The notes below the pieces were generated by a model, which saw only the letters and a program-made list of their open reading frames with translations, was not told the origin of the DNA and searched no databases. This document shows positions 11,001-23,877 of a stretch of DNA of 64,000 nt, piece after piece. Both the position numbers and the translations under genes were made by a program. This stretch comes from Misgurnus anguillicaudatus (Eukaryota > Chordata > Actinopteri > Cypriniformes > Cobitidae): positions 13,250,001-13,314,000 of the forward strand of contig NC_073358.2 of assembly GCF_027580225.2 (NCBI RefSeq). Direction: 5' to 3'. Positions within the stretch are counted from its first letter, which is position 1. Each line of letters begins with the position of its first letter.

Positions 11001-14000
11001 TAGCGCTTTTCTAAGCGGATTTAAAAGAGGAACTATATTTTATGGCGTAATAGCACTTTTGGGAGTACTTCGACTCGCCTGAAAAGTCCGCTCCCCTTCT
11101 CCCTCTCATAATAGGAGAGGGAGGGTGTTACTGCGCCGAGTCGAAGTTCTCCCAAAAGTGCTTTTACGCCATAAAATGTAGCTCCTCTTTTAAATCCGCT
11201 TAGAAAAGCGCTACGTTTTATTTTGTACCACCAAACTTGCTCGTATAACTACTCGTCTTAAATAGGAAAAAAAGATGTAATGTTAACTACAGAAACTTTC
11301 ATAAAAGTTGTTCAGGAAATACCATGATATACATACACCTACTTTATCAATCAGATTTTTTGGCCAAATTACAATAATAATTAAATATAAAATAACAATG
11401 CATATTCTTCAATGTTATAAAGTAAATATGGATTCATTATTACAAAGTGATTTTGTTTTCTTCTTTTTGACAAAGACTTAAACAGGTACTGTTTATTAGG
11501 CTCTAGGACATAACCAATTGTTTATTATAGTACATTAAATTTGGGATGGCACTGGAGATGGGGAGTTAGATGTCAAGTAAACGGCGCTAAACTGTTTTTG
11601 CAATGCGACACTGCAAAATTATTTTATTTATGTCCCCACCAATGCCAGAATCAAACTTACGCCCTTGTTATGAGCATAAATATAAGTGAAACTTTGAACT
11701 GTTTTTGGCGCTAGACGGTTTAAGATAGATACTCCAAGGGTATCCAGATATACTAACAGCGTGCCCCAGAGTAAACTAAATGACTCAGATCCGGTGGTTA
11801 TGGGAAATTTATCAGAAGCTTTTTGCAAATACTGCAGTGTCACACTACATGCTAAATAAATTAGGACCCGCATTCAGAAAACATTTTATCTTACCAATAA
11901 GAGTTTTCCTAAATAGCAGTATACGTTCTTAGAGAAGAATTTTCTCCTAAAACCAATTCACACAGCTGCTGAGAGCAACTTTTACTAAGGAATTGGTCTT
12001 AAGCAAAAAGTCAGGGTTTACCTTGCTTCTATGGATGATTTCATCAAGATTGTAAACTATGGCCAACAGTGATTGGCTGATGGGTTTCTGTGAGTGATTA
12101 AATCATATAGAAGTAGTATCATAATGCCATATTTAAATAGAGAAAACAAAAAAATAAATGTTACCATAATTAAAGGACAAGTTCAGTATTTTACACTTAA
12201 AGGAGCATTTCACCCATAGAAACATTAATCTTTATTGAAAGTGTGTCATATTTGTAGTCGAAATCTAACATACATTTCGAATTTGGTGCCAATTTGACTG
12301 AGAAAAGGGCTGTTTGTAGTCTCACCCGCTCAACAAAGATATTGTACTTCCTTCTTTCAATGATGCAAAATGATGATTTTACATCATTGAAAGAAGGAAG
12401 TGCAACACTGAAATCTGTATTTCTCCTGTTTCAGCGGCAACTGAGGAAATTATGCACAACCATTCAAAAACATGACTAGGGTTCTAACTATAGAAAGATT
12501 AATGCACATGGGTGAAGTGTCCCTTTAAAGCCCTGTTTTCAGTTTTTAGTTTATGATGAAATAGAACGGTTTTGACTGAAATTTGGACATATGATGCTGG
12601 CCCGAGAATTTTCGGTTTCTGTTGTATCAGCCCCCACCTCTCTACAATGGCTGCATAGGTGCACAGGAACAATCCTTCCTAAAATGCATTAAACTTTCGT
12701 TTACAAAGACGTGAAACTCACAGAGTGGTCAGGGATGTTTACTAATATGCTCTCACAAAAATCACTGCAAAGGATGCTTTCCAACAGGTGTTTTACCATT
12801 CGTTGTAAACTTGTGGACCTATTTTTCCAAACGCCTCACACCCGTATATTCTTCCGTTGATAGCTTGAATAATAGACACTCCAGCCCAGTTGGTGGCGAT
12901 AATCAGCCTTTGCCAATTGCAAGAATACAAACAACAGTTCCGGCACGGAGTAATACCGTACCTCACAGCACATCTAAAACAAGTCAATGGAGTTGGACAA
13001 AAACTATGATAAAACCTGTTGGAAAGCATCTTTTGCAGCGATTTTTGTGTGAGCATATCAGTGAACACCCCTGACCACTTGGTGAGTTTCACGTCTTTGT
13101 AAACGAAAGCATAATGCATGTTAGAAAGGATTGTTCCTGTGCACCTATACAGCCATTGTAGAGGTGGGAGGTGATACAATAAACACCCGAAAATTCTCGG
13201 GCCAGCATCATATGTCCAAATTTCAGTCAAAACCGTTCTATTTTATTTTATAAAACGGTTAGTTCCAATCCTTGATTCTGATTGGTCAATAGGTGTGCTT
13301 TATTCACAATAAAACACTGCTATGACCGCTTCACCCAACGGTTTTATTTAATATCACTGCGCCCTTAGCAACACCCTTAGCAACACATAAACATATAATG
13401 AGACAAAATCTGAGAACAGTTTGTTGTTTTTATTTGAGCTTTCATGTTGTTGTTCGCAGTCAGGGACTATTTTTTCTAGTGGAAGGAATGTTTTTATTGA
13501 TTTAACTTCATGAAAGTTGCACTAATATTTTTTTTACTTTAATATTGTGTGGTAACCGTTTTATAAAAGCAATAAGGTACTCGAGGCAAGTGCTATATCG
13601 TGAATAAGTAACGGCTGAAGGGGTTGCAGGCACTCCGCTTCGCGTCGTGCCTAACAACGCCCTTCAGCCGTTACTTATTCACGATACAGCACAGCCTCTC
13701 ATACCTTATTGCTTACATAAACAATCTGAAAACAGGGCTTTAAGTGTAAAATACCGAACTTGTCCTTTAAATAAAGATTCCGATTTTTTTTTTCATTTTA
13801 AAATAAAAAATGTATGCCAAGTAATAATAATAATTAAACAAGTAAATATTAATCTAATTTACAGCCTCTTACATGTCTTCATTTTATAAACAATTATCAG
13901 ATATGCCTACACTTTTAAGAAGTTGCTACAAAAGATTTTTCACAGCGATTCAATAATTCATTTTTGATTCCACAAATAAACATAGAGTTAAAAGTTATTA

Positions 14001-17000
14001 AAAAATGTATTTTTTGCCTTTTTATAGTCCAATTTTTTTACTACAAATAACCTTTTGTGAAACTGAAAGTTTCTTCAGATATTAGATACAGTCAAAAATG
14101 GTTCATTTATGTCATTGTGTAGTAGGGCTCCGAGCCACCTCTGCTAGACTTCTCAACAGCTTTTCCCACAGGCTCAATTCCCTCTCTTATCCACAATATA
14201 AACTGTTAAATAACTCAAAACTCTGTGGAATTCTAAGGGTGCTACACACAGGTGAGTAGGCTGTATAAACCAACTGTAGAAACACTCTCTCTCCCTTCAA
14301 TACGCACCAGACACTTTATTGTTAACACTCCATGTCACGAGGACCTGTTACAAACTGAACAAATGTTTACCTGTCAATGCACTATAAAGCATTTGCACTA
14401 TTTTGCTCCTCAACCATATATACCTCTTTTACACAATAAAATGCATTTGTTATTATGTAAAGTACTTGTATAGTTTATTTATTTATTTATTCAAGGATAG
14501 CCCCTTAAGATGATCCATCTCTTTTTCGAGGGGGTCCTAATAGTCTGCCTTCTATGTATGTAGTGTCAATTATTTATAGCAAGAGTGGGGAACCCTGGGT
14601 CCTGGAGGGCCACCGCCCCGCAGAGTCCAGCCCCAACCCCAATCAAACACACCCGAATTTCATTTCCAAGTAATCCTGAAGACTTTAATTTGATTTTTCA
14701 GGAGTGTCTAACAAGGGGTGACACCAAACTCCGCAGGACAGTAGCACCCCAGGACCAGGGCCCCCCACCCCCGATTTATAGTATGTGTGTAGGTAGATTA
14801 CCGCTTTCAGCAAGTTAGATTTGGGGATTCAAAGACTGATTTATGAGCTAGTGAACTAATGAGACACACGGAGAGTGATTCAAAACAGTGCGGTTGTGTG
14901 TGTCTGCAGTGTTTCCATTCAGAGATGAGCCTGTTTAGAGGACCTCCATTCACTAGGTGGCGGAATGATACGAAAGGTGAAGCGGTTACTGTGCCGTTAT
15001 CAGCACAATATCGCATAGCTCTTAGCCAATCAGATTCGAGAACCAGAAAGAACTGTTGTATAATGAGCTATAGGCTATAGTTTAGGATCAGACACAAACT
15101 TTCACATGCTGCTCTTATGACAGCGTGTGTGTGTCTGTGTGTGTGTGTGTGTGAGAGAATTCAGTCATCCCATGCCCCAGCGCAGCTCACAGTGGGGGTG
15201 GATTGTAAACTACTTAAAGACTTCTAAAACCGTGGTGGTAAATGTAATACTGTCCACATTATTTAGACTAAAGTCTATTTATTTTAAACTAAATAAAAGT
15301 TGAATTGCTTCACGAGATCTGTGAACCTTTTCATGCACAGCATTAGGGGTGTCCATGGTTAACCGATTAACCGTTAAAAATTGTTTAAACGAGTGAAACA
15401 TTTTGCTCGGTTAAATGGCATCAATGGCGTGCATTGAATTTAGTTGTAATACATTTTTGCACCACCAGAGACCGCCAAAGCGCTCCCAGACATTTGTAAT
15501 GTCCACAAGTAGTAGCAGTTTTCTAATATGAAGCGAGCAAAGAAAAGCACAGCGTGGGAGCACTTTAAAATCGAGAATGACAGGGCAAAATGCAAGTATT
15601 GCAATGCAGTGCTTATATACTTCATGTACAACCTAGGGTTGCTGCGGTGACAGAATTTTCCCACCGGTTAATGCATGCAGACGTGCGCCTTTTACTTTCA
15701 CTTTTAAATTTTACAATTGTTTAAATGCAGCGCTTGCGTAAGCTGCATTAAATCGCGTATGAATTTGTGTGCTTATGAATAAACAGCTGGTTTAATTAAG
15801 TGCTTGAGTCAATGTGCGCATGTAATTCTCGCAGAACTCGTCAAAGCAGTGCAACCGGCTACTCCTCCATAAAGCGCTGCTTGAATGATGGGTTTATTAT
15901 TTTTCTTGATAAAAAAATACAACAAAACTATCTCGCTTATACTAAACATCATATATTTGCATTATAACAAAAACGAGTAAGCACGCGGCTTCTACTATCG
16001 TCTGGTCATTCAGCTCGCTTCGCAAACTCTGACAAAAATAAATGAAATCTGACACCTGCTGCTCTGTGATGTGACTCGCGTTCAGCTCCGCTGTGAATTC
16101 ATGCAGCAGACACATTCAGTTATAAGTGTTTGCTCTCTCTAACGAAGCTTAATGATTTAATTACAAGAAAATATCAAAACGACGGTGAAAGACGGTGTCG
16201 GGGTGGGCAAGTGATCTAACCGGTGAGAGGCTGAAGCACCGGCAATCACCGTTTCACCGACTATCGCGACAAACCCAGCCAACACCCAGGCATCATATAG
16301 AGGCGGCCGCGGAGCCTGTGAGTATCTTCGCCCAGCCTAACATCCCCGCGAACGCAAAAGTCAGTGACATACTTAAGCTTCTCTGTCCTTACCACTGCTT
16401 TTTATTTCTATATATTACTTTTGTTTTAAATGTGGTCCAACCTGTTATTATAGGTGTTAAAATTTAATAACTACCCCTTTCTCGTGTGTCTGTATCTCTG
16501 GGTTGCCTTGCGCATAATATGGTTAACCGAGTATTAACCGCTAAGGGTGTCGGTTAATGGTTAATTAAAAACTTGAAAACGTGCAGCCCTACACAGCATT
16601 CTGTTTACGCCATTAAAGATCGCACACCAGCGGCTACAGTAGAGAACATAAGCGGTTGCGCGCTCATATCTGTCGCCCCAAAAGAAACATTTTATCTCAT
16701 CCTCCGGCATGCATTCACCGGAGCTCATCAAACCAACCGTGAATATGTGTTTATTACACAATAAATGTAATTATGTCTATATAAAGGTTTATTTTAGGTG
16801 CATCACCACGCCAATCTCACAAGATCACGATCAAAACACGCTACCGCCTAGCGCAACAAAGCACATGCTCACACATCCGTGGTTTTAAAAATAAACCCTT
16901 CAAAGTTTAAGACATTTTTATCCCATTTTCTTTTTTGTATTCATTGTGGCTCCTAACCTCCAAGTGTGTATTATAAAACAAATGTAATTCTGTCTGCATT

Positions 17001-18175
17001 TTAGATTTAGAACGCCTCTGATTTAAACAATGTCATGTTTTAAGATGAAGCGCCCATGTGTGTGTTTTATGACAAATAGTATTCGACCTAAACTTTTGTT
17101 TTTAACATCAAAAGTTTCTTATAGGCCAGTGTTTCCCAAGCCTGGTCCTCGGGCACCCCCTCCCAGAAAGTTTTAGATGTCTCCTTATTTAACACACCTG
17201 ATTTAACTCATCAGCTTGTTAGGGAGACATGTTTACCATTTTGGAAGGAGGCTGATGAGTCAAATCAGGTGTTTTAAATAAGGAGACATCTAAAACTTTC
17301 TGGGAGGGGGTGCCCGAGGACCAGGGTTGGGAAACACTGTTATAAACAATCAAGAATTAAACATTTAGACATGTCTGAGTAAACTTATATCTGATAGCGC
17401 ATGAACCGCTCCGTATTCTGACTGACGGATCTGTTTGCATCTTAATTTATATGTGGTTTAACAATCGTAGCCTCTCTTGTTTTGTGATGTTTCATCGCGT
17501 CGTTGCTGTTACATACAACAGACTCTCCACTTTATGTTAAAAGGTTTACTAAATAAAAACCTAATCAATCTTTATTATTTTACAGACTTTGTTATGTACA
17601 TCGTGCTCTTGGTGGTTTTACAAGTTTACAGATTCAAACATATTGCTATCCTCGCTGTTTCGCTGTGAAAGATTTAGCAAGTAAATCTAAAACATACTTT
17701 GCATTGTTGTTTTAAACAACTAATACTAATTCAAGGAGTTTGACAAAATGTTACATAAACTATAGAAATGAAACAAACAGTATTCATAAAAAACAATCAC
17801 AGATATATGTTGTCACTTACAAAGAAAACAAGACGAATAATGAAAACCTAATATTGTCTGAGCAGATACAACTAAGAACATCTGATGAGTTTCAGACATA
17901 AGTTGACACTAGCGATGAAAACTATGAACAATGTATGAAAAGACAAAAGAATGAAGTCATAGTTTGGAGTGTAAATCTAATCACATACACATACTATTGC
18001 TGAAGCAATCAGAAACAAACCATAGGTAAAATATAATTTCATGTTTGCTTATTACGCAATGATACATGTTAACCTAAGTTGGACCTAACCCTACAGGCTG
18101 ACCAGGGCCTGCACCGCTTCATAAAAACCCTGCCATTGATCATTTGGGACCCCCTACCACGTGATAACTACCAAA

Positions 18176-18257
<82 letters not shown>

Positions 18258-19096
18258 ATGTTTAACAAGACTGCATCTACAGCAGTGTCTGTGCAGTAGC
18301 TCAGTTTCATAAAATAAGGATGAGTTAATTATGGGGTGAGAAAAGACAGATGGACCTGTCATTTTTGTTTTTGTACTAATGTGAACAAATAAGTTTAAGG
18401 GGTATACTGTGTAATGTTTGTATGTCTATAGATGTACGTGGTGAAAATTGCTATTTAAAAACTATTTAAAACTTTAAAAGGCATCTGCTAATAGCCGCAA
18501 GTGCCACTGAGGCACAACCCATACACTTAAATACAATTCTATGTTCTTGGTAAAAATTTAAATAAATGTTTTCTCTTTAAAGAAATGTTTGTTGGGCCAT
18601 CCATAAACACAGCGTGGGGCCACGCTTCGACACATGTCAGGCCTGTGTGTGTTAATCAGAATCTGAAAACCTAGCATTAAGAATGGAGATGTACTTTGGT
18701 CAGGGTCTTTGATATTCACATGTTTTATTTAGTTTACAGTAAAAAGCTCTTTTAGTCTAAAGAAAACAGTTTGGCGGAACAGTGTTTGGTCATCGTATCT
18801 GTTTTAGAAACGCGACGCAGCATAGCTGACTTCTATCAGATATGAAGCTGACCATATATACCTAAATGTTTTATTTTTTTTATCGACTATAAAGAAACTT
18901 TTGATGTTACAAAACAATAGATCAAGCAGCATTTGTCATAAAACACTCATGGGCTCTTTACACTTAAAAAAACATGCATGTAAGCTTACATGTTTTAATC
19001 ACTATCTATGTGGGTTTCACGAGACACTAAGATAAATCTTTACTTTTGTCAATGTGGATACACACAGAGATGCACATACACATCCAGAGACACGCG

Positions 19097-19145
<49 letters not shown>

Positions 19146-19988
19146 ATGTTTAACAAGACTGCATCTACAGCAGTGTCTGTGCAGTAGCTCAGTTTCATAA
19201 AATAAGGATGAGTTAATTATGGGGTGAGAAAAGACAGATGGACCTGTCATTTTTGTTTTTGTACTAATGTGAACAAATAAGTTTAAGGGGTATACTGTGT
19301 AATGTTTGTATGTCTATAGATGTACGTGGTGAAAATTGCTATTTAAAAACTATTTAAAACTTTAAAAGGCATCTGCTAATAGCCGCAAGTGCCACTGAGG
19401 CACAACCCATACACTTAAATACAATTCTATGTTCTTGGTAAAAATTTAAATAAATGTTTTCTCTTTAAAGAAATGTTTGTTGGGCCATCCATAAACACAG
19501 CGTGGGGCCACGCTTCGACACATGTCAGGCCTGTGTGTGTTAATCAGAATCTGAAAACCTAGCATTAAGAATGGAGATGTACTTTGGTCAGGGTCTTTGA
19601 TATTCACATGTTTTATTTAGTTTACAGTAAAAAGCTCTTTTAGTCTAAAGAAAACAGTTTGGCGGAACAGTGTTTGGTCATCGTATCTGTTTTAGAAACG
19701 CGACGCAGCATAGCTGACTTCTATCAGATATGAAGCTGACCATATATACCTAAATGTTTTATTTTTTTTATCGACTATAAAGAAACTTTTGATGTTACAA
19801 AACAATAGATCAAGCAGCATTTGTCATAAAACACTCATGGGCTCTTTACACTTAAAAAAACATGCATGTAAGCTTACATGTTTTAATCACTATCTATGTG
19901 GGTTTCACGAGACACTAAGATAAATCTTTACTTTTGTCAATGTGGATACACACAGAGATGCACATACACATCCAGAGACACGCGCACG

Positions 19989-20034
<46 letters not shown>

Positions 20035-23000
20035 CGCACGCACACGCACACACACGAGCGCACACACACGCACAGACCCGAGCGCACACACATACACGAG
20101 CGCAACACGGCACTGATAATGTGACATCAGATATAAGTTTACACAGACACATCTAAAATGTTTGATTCTTGATTGTCTATAAAGAATCTGATGATGTTAC
20201 AAAGCAAGAGTTTAGATCCGTCAGTCGGACGTCTATAAGAAACCTTTGATGTTAAAAACAAAAGTTTAGGTCGAATACTATTTGTCATAAAACACACACA
20301 TGGGCGCTTCATCTTAAAACATGACATTGTTTAAATCAGAGGCGTTCTAAATCTAAAATGCGGACAGAATTACATTTGTTGTATAATACACACTTGGAGG
20401 TTAGGAGCCACAATGAATACAAAAAAGAAAATGGGGTAAAAATGTCTTAAACAGTTTATTTTAAAAGTTTATTTTTAAAACCACAGATATGTGAGCATGT
20501 GCTTTATTGCGCTAAGCAATTACGTGTTTTAATTATGATCTTGTGAGATTGGCATAATGATACATCTAAAATAAACCTTTATATAGCTAGAGCGGACATA
20601 ATTACATTTATTGTGTAATAAACACATTTACAGTTGGTTTAAGGAGCCCCAATGAATACAAACCAGAAGATGAGATAAAATGTTTCTTTTAAAACAACAG
20701 ATATGAGCACGCAACTGCTTATGTTCTCTACTGTAGCCGCTGGTGCGCGATCTTTAATGGCGTGAACAGAATGCTGTGCATGAAAAGGTTCACGGATCTC
20801 GTGAAGCGATTCAACTTTTATTTAGTTTAAAATAAATAGACTTTAATCTAAATAATGTAGTATTGGCGACCCCCGGAGGTTGTGGCATAGTTCTTTGCTT
20901 AAATATACATGTACTGAATATTTCATTAAATAAATTTGTGATGTTACAAGCAAAAGTTTTATTTTTGCCAGAGTGGACAGTATTACATTTTACCACCACA
21001 GTTTTATAAGTCTTTAACTAGTTTACAATCCACACCCACTGTGAGCTGCGCTGGGGCATGGGATGACTGAATTCTCTCACACACACACGCTGGCATAAGA
21101 GCAGCATGCAAGTTTGTGTCTGATCCTAAACTATAGCCTATAGCTCAATAGATAATATCAGATTTAGGTTTAACCAGATACATCTAAAATATTTGATTCT
21201 TGATTGTTGACTATAAGAAGCTTTTGATGTTAAAAACAAAAGTTTATATGAAGCTGTATTTGTCATAAAATACCCGCTGCCACTTCACCTAAAATCTAAT
21301 GCGCGTGAACATGGAGATCGGGTCGTGAAAAGACTCACGGATCTCATGAACCGGTTAAAATTTTATTAAGTTTAAAATATACAGGCTTTCATCTAAAGAA
21401 ACAGATAGGACCACTGAACACCACCCCCCACTGTGAGACACGCAGGGGTGAGAAGGGCGGGCGGGAGGGAGAGAGAGAGGGAGAGAGAGAAGCTCCGGTC
21501 AAAAAAACTGACAGTCCAGAAACTGGACAACCAAAACAACAAACTTTTTTTCACATCAATAAATATGACAAACATTCACGTGACAAAAAACACACATACA
21601 CAGGAAAAACAATGCACTGATTGACACGTCGTAAAACACGCCGGACAGTCGCTAGAAAAGCCATAAAATACGACACTCAAAACTGGACAGCTTGTAAAGA
21701 TTTTGATTGATCGCTCCACTTTTCAAGACGCAGATGACAGGGGGTCATAAATCAATCATATTTTGACAGCAAGCGCCTTCTACAACTACTTGAATGGCAG
21801 TATTAAAGATTAGTCTGCTGGCCTCTGCTACTGCAGCTGGTTAGCGGTGTCAGGTTACAAATGAGTGTGCGTCAGTCGAAGCACCGCGATAGGCTATTAT
21901 CAGGTTTGCACGCACACAATTAAACATACATTTGAACAAAAAGATATAAAGATATATTTAAATTGATTGACATTTATATTAAATTGAAAATAAACCTTTG
22001 AATTATCGATTTTGTGTGGATTACAGCTGCTTTCCCAATGTTATTATGGAAGCTCAAACTCAAACATATTTACAACACTGACGAAAGTAAACTTTAAGTA
22101 TGAAATGATAACAGGAGCAGACTCCGTGTATCTCCGTTGCTAAAGCTGCTGAACTGAAACCTTAGCGCATGCGCCAGACAAGATCAACAGGTGAACTCGC
22201 ACATGCATTTTTTACAATGTGCTTTAAATTAAGGATTTTTTAATGCATCTTTGTGTAGTCCTAATGTCATATAAAAATACTATCATCATGATTTACTGAT
22301 TTTATTGATTTATTCCTAAATTTCAGTTTCCACTTTCTCTCACGTACCCCCTGCAGTACCCCTAGGGGTACGCGTACCCCCATTTGAGAACCACTGCATT
22401 AATGTGTGAGCAATAGAATTTTGTAGTTTGGAAGTTATATAATCATATTTTCGGAGTCTCATGAGGACTCTCGCAGTGCTATTTTGGATGTATTGTAGCT
22501 TCTGTATGTTTCTGGCAGAAATTCCAGTGAAGAGTCCTTTACAAAAATGCAATTATCTTATTTTGGAAGAAATTTACCCATACTTGAGATGTGATAAAAA
22601 GAGAACGGATGAAGATAGGATGAAACTTTTATATAAGCAGATTTTCAGATTTTTTATTTGGCAAGAAAAAGGATGTGAACCCCTAGGAATTAATTGGTTT
22701 TCTACAGTGATTTGCCATAAAATGTGATCTGATCCTCAACTGTTATCCATGCTTTTTTATCCATAACCTTCAGATTAGACTATTGTAACTCCTTATATAG
22801 TAGCCTATCTGCCAAAGCAATTAAATGCAATGGTTACAAAACTACGGTTCAAACTCTTCTTCTTAGTTTATAATGCCTGTCCTGACCTCGCACCTCAGTA
22901 TCTTGCCGAGTAAGTGCACCCTTATGTTTCTGCCAGACCCTCATATCTAGCAATGATAACCTGCTTGTCATGCCCAAGTATAAACTCTCTACTTTGGGTG

Positions 23001-23785
23001 GTGGGGCTTTCTGTATTATAGGCCCTAAGCTGTTGAATAATCTTCGTGCTATCTATTTCTTGAGACTTTTAAACTTAAAACTCATCTATTCACTTTACTT
23101 AGTTAATAATTTGCTTTCCTTCCTGTTTCTCAATCTTTTCTTATTTTTCTGTTTGTATGCTACACAAACCCCCTTGATATAAGCTATGTGATGTTTTTCA
23201 TCTGATTGCTTGACCTCTCATATTAATTATTTGCAGTTACTTGTTGCCAACCTCTCTTCTTTTGAATGTTCCCTTCTGACTGTCTGTACTTTGACACTTT
23301 GTTTGTCTATTGATTGCATTAATTTTGTGAAGCGGTTTTTGAAAGGCGCTATAAAAAATAAACATTATTATTTATTATCTAGGTTACAACAATAAGCAAA
23401 CACAATGTGCATAAGCTGACAACACATAAATAATTCTAGTTTCTTGTGTCTTTTTTGAAAACACTCGTTAAACATTCACAGTGCTGGAGAAAAATGTAAG
23501 TGAACCCTTGAGTTTAACAGCTTGTTGAACCTTTGAACCTTCTTTGAAAGCAATTACTTTAAGCAAGCACTTTTAGTAATTCTGAATCAGACCTGCAAAA
23601 TCGTTCAGAAGGAATCGTTCAATTTTCACAATGTCTGCGACTGAGGCACATATTTCATTTTACAGGTATGGACTTTTATTTTTTATAACTCCTGACACAA
23701 AATAAAACACAACTGTCACTAAAAAGATTTGCAGAATAAAAGTAAGGTCACATACTGAAGCTTGAGTCTTGAGTCTGAAGCTTGA

Positions 23786-23877
<92 letters not shown>

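Larger units (their letters stand above)
12172..13770. mobile_element. TIR element carrying nested insertions
   Basis: Outer termini ttaaaggacaagttcagtat (12172) and its inverted copy ending cttgtcctttaa (13770). The left terminal repeat is split by a TTAA element at about 12199-12528; the intact right terminal repeat (13727-13770, reading from the end ...cacttaaagccctgttttcag) shows the undisturbed site. Further in is a fold-back at 12558-13245 and a hairpin at 13567-13712. No transposase found. Confidence 0.7.
15050..17400. repeat. Left arm of a large imperfect palindrome
   Basis: The segments 15050-15343, 16592-17126 and 17348-17400 are together the reverse complement of 20120-21160. Shared stretches include agctataggctatagtttag, catcccatgccccagcgcag, cacgagatctgtgaaccttt and gaacgcctctgatttaaaca. 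The arm is interrupted by the hAT at 15344-16591 and the MITE at 17127-17339, whose empty sites survive in the right arm. Confidence 0.8.

Noticed and set aside
12793..13230. 145-codon minus-strand frame
   Set aside because: It lies across the arm of a fold-back element, with no recognisable domain.
18168..18362. Poly-CV and poly-TH frames over CA tracts (also 19905-20156, 23748-23951)
   Set aside because: Dinucleotide repeats are open in all frames; no flanking coding signal.
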